Shown here: positions 43,922 through 51,446 of the stretch, one piece after another
Layout: each line of letters begins with the position of its first letter
Numbering within the stretch: the first letter of the stretch is position 1
Assembly: GCF_019264355.1 (NCBI RefSeq)
Contig: NZ_JAHVAH010000001.1
Coordinates: 1,906,001-1,970,000 of the forward strand
Source: Sphingomicrobium clamense
Lineage (GTDB): Bacteria > Pseudomonadota > Alphaproteobacteria > Sphingomonadales > Sphingomonadaceae
Direction: 5' to 3'
DNA length: 64,000 nt
Notes under the pieces: generated by a model
The model's input: only the letters and a program-made list of their open reading frames with translations
The model's database searches: none
Told to the model about the DNA's origin: nothing
Position numbers and translations under genes: made by a program

Positions 43922-45997
43922 ATGGACGCGCTGATCGCCTTCTGGACCCACGCGCTGGCGGCGGGGCTCTTTGCCGTGCTGGTCGGCTGGCAGCTGCACC
44001 TCGGCGTGAAAGGCAATGGCCAGCGCCTGCTCCTGTCGTCGCTGGCAATGACCTGCCTGTGGGCATGGGTCGTCGCGACCGAGCCGGGTTCGCCGCTCGC
44101 CATGGTCGCGGAAACTGCGCGCAACCTCGTCTGGATCGCCCTGCTCTACAGCATCGCGATGAGCGACGAGCATGCCGAGCGACAGAAGGGCGTGCGGCTC
44201 GTCTACGGCGCGGTCGCGGCGGTGCTCGGCCTGCAATTCCTCGCCGACACGCTGCCCCATGTCATGCCCCCCGACGCCTCGCTAGAGGCCGGGCTGGTCA
44301 CGACCGCCGCCCTGCTGCGCATCACCGCGGCGGCGGGCGGGCTGGTGCTCGTCCACAACGTATACGGCCAGGCGGCGCCTGCCAGCCGCTCGGCCATCTC
44401 CTACGCCATGCTCGCCTTTGCGGCGCTGTGGGTCTTCGATCTCAACTATTACACCATCGCCTATCTCGGCTGGGACTGGACGCAGACCGTCTATGACTGG
44501 CGCGGGCTGGTCGTCGCGCTGACCGCCCCGCTGTTCGCGCTGGCCGTGCGTCGCAATTCGCTCTGGCGCATTCGCCTGTCGCGCGCCGCCACCTTCCAGT
44601 CGCTCTCCATCCTCGGCATCTGCGCCTATCTCGTCGTGATGGCGGTGCTGACCAGCGTGCTGCGCGAGGCGGACGGCGACTGGTCGACCAATGGCGCCAT
44701 CGCCTTGCTCTCGGTTCTCACTGTCGGCGCCATCGCCATCCTGCCGTCGGCCCGCGCGCGCAGCTGGGCCAAGGTCAAGATCGCCAAGCATTTCTTCGAA
44801 CATCGCTACGACTATCGCGCCGAATGGCTGCGCTTCGTCGACACGCTCGGCGGGACGCGCGAAGCGGGCAGCCTCGGCCAGCGCATCGCGCGCGCCTTTG
44901 CCGACATGCTCGAGGCACCGGGCGGCATCCTCATCGCCCGCGACCGTGACGACAATCTCGTCCAGGCTGCTGACTGGGGTTGGCCGGGCAGCACCCCGCC
45001 CATCGCCTCCGACGCCGATCTCGATGCACTGTGGGACCAGCTGTCCAAACAGGGCCATATCCTCGAACTCGATGCCATTCGCGGCGGTTGGGCCAAGGGG
45101 CCTTCGCTCCCCGTACCCCGCTGGATGAAGCAGGACGAGACGATCTGGGTCGGCATCCCGCTGATCCACGACCATCGCATGGTCGGGCTCGTCCTCGTTG
45201 CCGCGCCCGATTATCGCCGCCCGCTCGACTGGGAGGATTTCGATCTCCTGCGCACGGCCGGCCGTCAGGCCGCGTCCGCGCTGGCTGAGGCGCTGATGCA
45301 GGACGCGCTCGCCAAAGCCGAACGGTTCGACGAGTTCAATCGCCGCTTCGCCTTCATCCTGCACGACATCAAGAATCTGGTTAGCCAGCTCTCGCTGGTC
45401 GCGCGCAATGCCGAACGCCATGCCGACAATCCCGAATTCCGCGCCGACATGGTCGCGACGATCAAGAGCTCGGTCGGAAAGATGAACGACCTGCTCGCAC
45501 GCCTGAACAGCGAAAGCGGAGCAGCTTCCGAAAAGGTCGGCGCCGCGCCGCTCAAGGACGTGCTCGGCTTCGCCGTCGCGGCCAAGAATCGCGGCCACGA
45601 GGTCCGCCTGCTCGGCGATATCGATCGCTGGGTCCACGCCGATGCCCACGGGCTCGAACAGGCGGTCGGTCACTTGCTCCAGAATGCGGTCGACGCGAGC
45701 GATCCCGACCAGCCGGTCATCGTTCGGGTCGACGGCGACGGCGACGAGGTCACGATCGCAATCATCGACACCGGGCGCGGCATGGACGGCGAGTTCGTCC
45801 GCTCGCGCCTGTTCGAGCCCTTCGCCTCGACCAAGGACGGCGGCTTCGGAATCGGCGCCTACGAAGCCCGCGCGCTGATCGGCGCTATGCACGGTCGTCT
45901 CAGCGTCGAGAGCCGTCCCGGCCATGGCAGCAATTTCACCATTCACCTCAAGAAAGCGGCCCCCGAGGTCGCTCAGCCCACCAGGAAAAGCGCATGA
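43922..45997 (+). CDS. prsK: PEP-CTERM-system histidine kinase PrsK
   Basis: 691-residue sensor kinase. About eight to nine hydrophobic helices (residues 1-280) precede a GAF-like region (about 310-480) and a kinase core with the phosphoacceptor HDIKNLVSQLSLV (about residue 500), HATPase N-box LLQNAVDAS and G-box GRGMD/GFGIG. The HDIKN motif, helix pattern and adjacent NtrC regulator identify PrsK of XrtA/exosortase systems. The ATG at 43922 was chosen over an upstream in-frame Met at 43865, whose 19 residues look unstructured. Overlaps prsR by four bases. Confidence 0.9.
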   Translation: MDALIAFWTHALAAGLFAVLVGWQLHLGVKGNGQRLLLSSLAMTCLWAWVVATEPGSPLAMVAETARNLVWIALLYSIAMSDEHAERQKGVRLVYGAVAAVLGLQFLADTLPHVMPPDASLEAGLVTTAALLRITAAAGGLVLVHNVYGQAAPASRSAISYAMLAFAALWVFDLNYYTIAYLGWDWTQTVYDWRGLVVALTAPLFALAVRRNSLWRIRLSRAATFQSLSILGICAYLVVMAVLTSVLREADGDWSTNGAIALLSVLTVGAIAILPSARARSWAKVKIAKHFFEHRYDYRAEWLRFVDTLGGTREAGSLGQRIARAFADMLEAPGGILIARDRDDNLVQAADWGWPGSTPPIASDADLDALWDQLSKQGHILELDAIRGGWAKGPSLPVPRWMKQDETIWVGIPLIHDHRMVGLVLVAAPDYRRPLDWEDFDLLRTAGRQAASALAEALMQDALAKAERFDEFNRRFAFILHDIKNLVSQLSLVARNAERHADNPEFRADMVATIKSSVGKMNDLLARLNSESGAASEKVGAAPLKDVLGFAVAAKNRGHEVRLLGDIDRWVHADAHGLEQAVGHLLQNAVDASDPDQPVIVRVDGDGDEVTIAIIDTGRGMDGEFVRSRLFEPFASTKDGGFGIGAYEARALIGAMHGRLSVESRPGHGSNFTIHLKKAAPEVAQPTRKSA

Positions 45998-47367
45998 GCA
46001 AATCCGATCTTCCCGTCCTACTCGTCGTCGAAGACGATGAAGGCCTGCAGCGTCAGCTGAAATGGGCTTATGAAGACTATCAGGTCGTCGCGGCCACCGA
46101 CCGCAAGCAGGCGATCGAGATGCTCCGCCTTCACGAGCCCGCCGTCGTTACGCTCGACCTCGGCCTGCCGCCCGATCCCGACGGCACCACCGAAGGCTTC
46201 GCAACGCTCGAGGAAATCCTCGCGCTCAAGCCCGATACCAAGGTCATCGTCGCCTCGGGCCATGGCGCGCGAGAAAGCGCGTTGAAGGCGGTCGCGAGCG
46301 GCGCCTACGACTTCTATAAGAAACCGGTCGATATCGACGAGCTCGGCCACATCGTGAAGCGCGCCTTTCAGCTGCACGAGATCGAAAGCGAAAACCGTCG
46401 CCTCGAGGCTAGCGCGGGCGAGAGCCAGACCGTGCTTGGCTCGATCGTTTCGGCGTCGCCCGAGATGCTCAAGGTCGCGCACACCATCGAACGCGTCGCC
46501 TCTGCCGACGTCTCGGTCATGCTGCTGGGCGCAAGCGGCACGGGCAAGGAATTGCTCGCCCGCGCCGTCCATGACCAGAGCCCGCGCGCCAAGGGCGGGT
46601 TCGTCGCTATCAACTGCGCCGCAATCCCCGAAAACCTGCTCGAGGCCGAACTGTTCGGCTATGAACGCGGCGCGTTCACCGGCGCGGTCAAGACGACCGA
46701 AGGCAAGATCGAACAGGCGCAGGGCGGGACGCTCTTTCTCGACGAAGTCGGCGACATCCCCCTGCCCCTCCAGGTCAAATTGCTGCGCTTCCTCCAGGAA
46801 CGCGTCATCGAACGCATTGGCGGGCGTAAGGCGATCGAGGTCGATACGCGCATCGTCTGCGCCACCCACCAGGACCTCGACGCGATGACCGCCGACGGCA
46901 GCTTCCGCGAAGACCTCTATTACCGCCTCGCCGAGATCGTCGTGCCGATCCCGCCATTGGCGCAACGCACCGGCGATGCCGTCCTGCTCGCGCGGCATTT
47001 CGTCAACAAGTACGCCGCCGACCTCGGCCGCAAGGTCACCGGCCTTGCCCCCGACGCGGTCGAGGCGGTCGACGAACATCCCTGGCCCGGCAACGTGCGC
47101 GAACTCGAAAACCGCGTGAAGCGCGCGGTGATCATGGCCGACGGCAAGCTCGTCACCGCAGGCGATCTCGACCTCCAGTCGGGCGTCGACAGCGAGGGCG
47201 AAGCCACCCCGATCAACCTGCGCGCCGCGCGCGAGATCGCCGATCGAAAGGTGATTCAGCAGGCCCTGACCCGCACCGAGAATAACATCTCGGGCGCGGC
47301 CAAGCTGCTCGGGATCAGCCGCCCGACGCTTTACGACCTCATCAAGCAATATCAGCTCAGCGCCTGA
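45994..47367 (+). CDS. prsR: PEP-CTERM-box response regulator PrsR (sigma-54 activator)
   Basis: 457-residue NtrC-family activator. A receiver domain with the phospho-Asp in VVTLDLGLPP (about residue 52) is followed by an AAA+ domain with Walker A GASGTGKE, an intact GAFTGA sigma-54 contact and Walker B LFLDEVGD. The C-terminal Fis-type helix-turn-helix ends in GISRPTLYDLIKQY. It should switch on sigma-54 promoters of exopolysaccharide and PEP-CTERM genes. No exosortase or PEP-CTERM substrate gene is in this window, so the targets are elsewhere. Confidence 0.94.
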   Translation: MSKSDLPVLLVVEDDEGLQRQLKWAYEDYQVVAATDRKQAIEMLRLHEPAVVTLDLGLPPDPDGTTEGFATLEEILALKPDTKVIVASGHGARESALKAVASGAYDFYKKPVDIDELGHIVKRAFQLHEIESENRRLEASAGESQTVLGSIVSASPEMLKVAHTIERVASADVSVMLLGASGTGKELLARAVHDQSPRAKGGFVAINCAAIPENLLEAELFGYERGAFTGAVKTTEGKIEQAQGGTLFLDEVGDIPLPLQVKLLRFLQERVIERIGGRKAIEVDTRIVCATHQDLDAMTADGSFREDLYYRLAEIVVPIPPLAQRTGDAVLLARHFVNKYAADLGRKVTGLAPDAVEAVDEHPWPGNVRELENRVKRAVIMADGKLVTAGDLDLQSGVDSEGEATPINLRAAREIADRKVIQQALTRTENNISGAAKLLGISRPTLYDLIKQYQLSA

Positions 47368-47393
47368 GCCCGACCGACCATCGGAGAGACCAG

Positions 47394-48209
47394 ATGACCA
47401 TCCTTCAACGCCTCTCGAGCATCACGCTCATCATCAATTTCAAGACGGTGCTGATCTCGGCGCTCGCGATCGTCGCGACCTGGGCCAGCCTGCAGCTCGG
47501 GCTGGTTGCGGACTATCCGCTGACCATCATCTCGACCGCGGTGATCTTCCCGATCGTCTTCTCGATCGGTCATGCCTACAAGCGCCGCGAGGCCGCGCTC
47601 GACGATTATGGTGTCATGAAAGCGCATGGCCGTGCGCTCTATTTCGCCGCACGCGACTGGCTCGCGGAAACCAATCCGGCGCGCTTGCGCCAGATCGAGC
47701 AGACGATGGCCGACCTGCTCACCGCCTGCCGCGACATGTTCAAGGGCGACCGCGCCGACATGCGCGAGAACGAGAAACGCGTCTACGCTGCCTTCTCCGA
47801 CCTCTCGCGCTTCGTGCGTGCCATGCGCGAGGACGGGCTCGCCTCGGGCGAATGCTCGCGCTGCAACCAATATGTCTCCAAGATGATCGTCGCGTTCGAA
47901 AGCGTGAAGCACATCTATCAGTATCGCACCCCGCGCACCCTGCGCGTGTTTAGCGACATCTTCATCATCATCCTGCCGCTCATTTACGGCCCCTATTTCG
48001 CCTACGAAGCGGTCGAATATGGTGCGCCCATGCTGACCTACGTGATGCCCATCCTGTTCGCGATCATTCTCACCGGGCTCGACAATATCCAGTCGCACCT
48101 CGAGGACCCGTTCGACCAGATCGGGGTCGACGACGTCGCCATCCATGCGGAGAAATTCGTCGAGTTGCTGGCTTGCGGTGAAGAGCCGGAGGCACGGCTC
48201 GCCGCCTAG
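47394..48209 (+). CDS. bestrophin-like membrane protein
   Basis: 271 residues with hydrophobic segments at about 10-55 and 180-230. The layout N-terminal hairpin, VFSIGHAYKRREAAL, long helical middle, LTGLDNIQSHLEDPFDQIGVDD near the end resembles the bestrophin/RFP-TM chloride-channel family, whose members share an E/D-P-F motif after the last helix. Two cysteines pair as ECSRC near 153-156. It is 26 bases after prsR, so co-transcription is likely. The family link is by eye; an uncharacterised membrane family is the alternative. Confidence 0.55.
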   Translation: MTILQRLSSITLIINFKTVLISALAIVATWASLQLGLVADYPLTIISTAVIFPIVFSIGHAYKRREAALDDYGVMKAHGRALYFAARDWLAETNPARLRQIEQTMADLLTACRDMFKGDRADMRENEKRVYAAFSDLSRFVRAMREDGLASGECSRCNQYVSKMIVAFESVKHIYQYRTPRTLRVFSDIFIIILPLIYGPYFAYEAVEYGAPMLTYVMPILFAIILTGLDNIQSHLEDPFDQIGVDDVAIHAEKFVELLACGEEPEARLAA

Positions 48210-49987
48210 GCCAGCGCCTCCGCCTTCTCGGCGACTTCCAGCCACCGCTCCTCGGCTGCATCCTTGTCGGCGCGCAGCTGCTCGAGCTTCTTGGTCAGCG
48301 CCGCGAAGCGGTCGGGATCCTTGGTGAACAGGTCGGGGTCGGCCATCGCGCCTTCCGCCTTCACGATCTCGCCCTCGATGCGCTCGATCTCGCCCGGCAG
48401 CCGGTCGAAGTCGCGCTGGTCCTTGTAGCTAAGCTTGGTCGCCTTGGTCGTCGGCGCCGCCTGCTTCTCGCCCTCTGGCTTCGCCTTCTTGGTCTCGACC
48501 CGGCGCTCCTTGCGCCGCTTGGCCCAGTCCTCATAACCACCCGCGACGATATCGACCTTGCCCGAACCATCGAGCCCCAGCGTCATCGTCACCGTGCGGT
48601 CGAGAAAGTCGCGGTCGTGGCTCACCAGCAGCACCGTGCCCTGATAGTCGCTGATCACCTCTTGCAGCAGGTCGAGCGTCTCCATGTCGAGATCGTTGGT
48701 CGGCTCATCGAGCACCAGCAAATTGCTCTCTCGCGCAAATTCGCGCGCCAAGAGCAGCCGGTGCCGCTCGCCCCCCGACAGCGTCCCGATCAGCGCATCG
48801 CTCAACCCCGGATCGAACAGGAATTCCTTGAGATACCCCTTGATGTGCTTTTTCGACCCCCGCACCTCGATCCAGTCGCCGCCCTCGGCCAGCACGTCGC
48901 GCACCTTCTTCTTCGGATCGAGCAGCTTCCTCTGCTGGTCGACCACGATCCCCGACAGCGTTTTGGCCAGCGTGACCGACCCCTCGTCCGGCGTAAGCTC
49001 ACCCGTCAGCAGCTTCAGCAGCGTCGTCTTGCCCGCCCCGTTCGCGCCGACGATCCCGATCCGGTCGCCGCGCTGGATACGCAGTGAGAAATTGTCGATG
49101 ATCGTGCGCTCGTCATAGCGCTTGGTGACCTCCTGCGCGTCGATCACCACCTTGGTCTTGGCGTCGTCCTTGGCGAGTCCCAGCGCCGCCTTGCCCTGCA
49201 TCCCGATCATCGCCGCGCGCTGCTGGCGCAGCTCGAACAGTTTCCTCAGCCGCCCCTGGTTGCGCTTGCGCCTCGCGGTCACGCCCTTGTGCAGCCACTC
49301 GGTCTCCTGACGCAGCTTTTCGTCGAGCTTCTCTAGCTGGCGGCGATCCTCCTCGAGCACGTCCTCCATCCATTTCTCGAACCCGCCATAGCCGACCTCG
49401 GCGCGGCGCAGCGTCTTGCGGTCGAGCCACAGGCACGAGCGCGTCAGCCGCGACAGGAAGGTCCGGTCGTGCGAAATCACGATGAAAGCGCCGGTATAGC
49501 GCTGCAGCCAGCTTTCCAGCCAGTCGATCGCGGCGAGGTCGAGATGGTTGGTCGGCTCGTCAAGCAGCAACAAATCGGGCTCGAGCGCCAGCGCTCGCGC
49601 GATCGCCGCGCGCCGCCGCTCGCCCCCGCTCGCCGTCTTCGCGGGCCGCTCGAGATCGATCCCCATCTGGTCGGCGATCGCTTCGGCGGCATGCGCCTCG
49701 GGCGCGCCCTCGCCATCGGTGACCCAGTCGATCAGCCGCTCGTGCCCGCTCATGTCGGGATCCTGCTCGAGGATCACGACCTGCTTGCCCGGCACCAGCG
49801 TGCGCGACCCCTTGTCGAGCTCGACCTGGTCAGCGAGCATCCGGAACAGCGTCGTCTTGCCCGCCCCGTTGCGCCCGATCAGCGCCAGCCGGTCCTTGGG
49901 CCCCACATGCAGCGTGAGGTCCTCGAACAGCCAGCCTTCGCCCTGGTGGAGCCAGACATCTTCCAGTGAAAGGATCGGTGGAGCCAT
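48206..49987 (-). CDS. uup: ABC-F family ATPase (Uup-like)
   Basis: 593-residue cytosolic protein with two ABC ATPase domains: Walker A GRNGAGKTTL with signature SGGERRRAAIARAL, and GANGAGKTTLL with LSGGERHRLLLAREF. Both have LLLDEPTNHLDL-type or LVLDEPTNDLDM Walker B motifs. A charged linker and a C-terminal coiled coil (about 520-590) fit Uup, implicated in ribosome function or stalled replication forks. No membrane segment. The start at 49987 is chosen; the longer open frame upstream is antisense to the LuxR gene. Confidence 0.92.
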   Translation of the reverse strand: MAPPILSLEDVWLHQGEGWLFEDLTLHVGPKDRLALIGRNGAGKTTLFRMLADQVELDKGSRTLVPGKQVVILEQDPDMSGHERLIDWVTDGEGAPEAHAAEAIADQMGIDLERPAKTASGGERRRAAIARALALEPDLLLLDEPTNHLDLAAIDWLESWLQRYTGAFIVISHDRTFLSRLTRSCLWLDRKTLRRAEVGYGGFEKWMEDVLEEDRRQLEKLDEKLRQETEWLHKGVTARRKRNQGRLRKLFELRQQRAAMIGMQGKAALGLAKDDAKTKVVIDAQEVTKRYDERTIIDNFSLRIQRGDRIGIVGANGAGKTTLLKLLTGELTPDEGSVTLAKTLSGIVVDQQRKLLDPKKKVRDVLAEGGDWIEVRGSKKHIKGYLKEFLFDPGLSDALIGTLSGGERHRLLLAREFARESNLLVLDEPTNDLDMETLDLLQEVISDYQGTVLLVSHDRDFLDRTVTMTLGLDGSGKVDIVAGGYEDWAKRRKERRVETKKAKPEGEKQAAPTTKATKLSYKDQRDFDRLPGEIERIEGEIVKAEGAMADPDLFTKDPDRFAALTKKLEQLRADKDAAEERWLEVAEKAEALA

Positions 49988-50056
49988 GGCGCGGCGCTGT
50001 AGCTTGGAGCCGCCCCGGCTAGCAAGCGGCATCGCTTTCTGGCAGCGTCGGGAGCC

Positions 50057-50515
50057 ATGACGCGCACCATCCTCGTCTACGCAGGCCTCCTCGCGCTCGC
50101 CGCCTTCGTCCTCCAATGGCTCGATGCCCGCATGATGATGCGCAGCCTGTCGGGCGACCTCGTCACCGCGCTCGTCGCATTGGGCTTTGCCGCGCTCGGC
50201 CTGTGGACCGGCATCGCGCTGATGCAGCGTCGCCAGGCAGGTCCGGAACGCAACGAGGCGGCGATCCGCTCGCTCGGCCTGTCGACCCGCGAGGTCGAAG
50301 TGCTCGAACAGCTGGTCGCGGGCGGCTCGAACAAGGAAATCGCCCGCGCGCTCGCCATCTCGCCCAACACGGTCAAGACGCACCTTGCCCATCTTTACGA
50401 GAAACTAGGGGTCGACCGGCGCGCCGCCGCCGTCGCCGAGGCCCGCCGTCTCTCCTTGGTCGGCACCGGAAGAACGGGTGATTTTGGCCAAATCACCCAT
50501 GTGGGCGATAGCTAG
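50057..50515 (+). CDS. membrane-anchored LuxR-type transcriptional regulator
   Basis: 152 residues. Two hydrophobic helices (about 5-22 and 33-58) are followed by a GerE/LuxR helix-turn-helix (about 75-130: LSTREVEVLEQLVAGGSNKEIARALAISPNTVKTHLAHLYEKLGV). There is no receiver or autoinducer domain, so it is a short membrane HTH type. It precedes a DUF4199 membrane protein by 51 bases, a recurring pair in sphingomonads. A membrane-tethered regulator of its neighbour is a reasonable inference; the trigger is unknown. Confidence 0.85.
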   Translation: MTRTILVYAGLLALAAFVLQWLDARMMMRSLSGDLVTALVALGFAALGLWTGIALMQRRQAGPERNEAAIRSLGLSTREVEVLEQLVAGGSNKEIARALAISPNTVKTHLAHLYEKLGVDRRAAAVAEARRLSLVGTGRTGDFGQITHVGDS

Positions 50516-50566
50516 GCTGCTTTTCGTGTGACTAGTGGGAGGTCTTCCCGAACATTGGAGGACAAG

Positions 50567-51100
50567 ATGCAGAAAACGATTCTCACCTACGGCCTGCTCG
50601 CAGGCATCACGATCGCGGTCTCGATGACGTTGGGCGGGCTGGCCGCCTCGGGCGACGGCTTCATGGTCCCCGAATGGGTCGGCTACCTGTTGATGCTCGT
50701 CGCGATGAGCTTCATCTTCATCGGCGTGAAACGGTATCGCGACGGCGAATTGGGCGGTGCCATCGGCTTCGCCCCCGCCTTCAAGCTGGGACTCGGCATC
50801 GCCCTCGTCGCCAGCCTGATCTACGTTGCCTCGTGGGAGCTCTATCTCGCGCAAACCGACTACAGCTTCGCGCAGGACTATATTGACGGCGCCATCGCCT
50901 CGCTCGAAGCGTCGGGGGCCAGCGCGGCCGACGTCGCTGCCAAGCGGGCGGAGATGGAAGGTGCGATGGCCAATTACGGCAATCCGCTCTACCGCCTGCC
51001 CATCACCTTCCTCGAAATCTTCCCCGTGGGGCTCGTCGTCTCGCTGGTCACCGCGCTGATCCTGCGCAACGCACGCGCCGTCCCCGCGCATACCGAGTAA
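50567..51100 (+). CDS. DUF4199 membrane protein
   Basis: 177 residues with four predicted helices (about 5-25, 35-55, 70-90 and 145-170) and the family features KRYRDGELGGAIGFAPAF and a long extracytoplasmic loop between helices three and four. Function unknown. The start at 50567 sits behind GGAGGACAAG. Paired with the upstream membrane LuxR-type gene. Confidence 0.8.
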   Translation: MQKTILTYGLLAGITIAVSMTLGGLAASGDGFMVPEWVGYLLMLVAMSFIFIGVKRYRDGELGGAIGFAPAFKLGLGIALVASLIYVASWELYLAQTDYSFAQDYIDGAIASLEASGASAADVAAKRAEMEGAMANYGNPLYRLPITFLEIFPVGLVVSLVTALILRNARAVPAHTE

Positions 51101-51133
51101 ACACTTGCAAGACCAAATAATTCGGTACTCAAT

Positions 51134-51415
51134 CTAGCGGAAATTGTCGGCGTAAGCCTGCAGCTTGAGCGTGTGGCGCGGTGCCTTGACGAGGTGATAG
51201 TCGAACCCGTTCTTCTCGCAATAACGGATCGCTTCCTCGCACGTCTCGAACGTCAGCCGCACTTGCGTCTTCGTATCGCCCGATCCGGCCCAGCCCGTCA
51301 GCGGGTCCGGGTTCATCTTCTCTGAGCGTTCGAATTCGAGCGTCCAGCGGCCAGCCTGTGCTTTGCCCGACTGGGTGGTCTTGCGCTGCTGTTCGATGAT
51401 GCGTGCGGTAGTCAT
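51134..51415 (-). CDS. NADH dehydrogenase accessory subunit (NDUFS4/ETC complex I subunit)
   Basis: 93-residue homologue of the mitochondrial 18-kDa NDUFS4 subunit. WTLEFERSEKMNPDPLTGW and GDTKTQVRLTFETCEEAIRYCEKNG are the family signature. Alphaproteobacteria often carry it away from the nuo operon. It stabilises the NADH-oxidising part of complex I; the function is inferred from the mitochondrial protein. It follows hrpB on the same strand after 31 bases. Confidence 0.9.
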   Translation of the reverse strand: MTTARIIEQQRKTTQSGKAQAGRWTLEFERSEKMNPDPLTGWAGSGDTKTQVRLTFETCEEAIRYCEKNGFDYHLVKAPRHTLKLQAYADNFR

Positions 51416-51446
51416 GGCGCTGCTCTGGCGCGATCCGGAACCGAAA

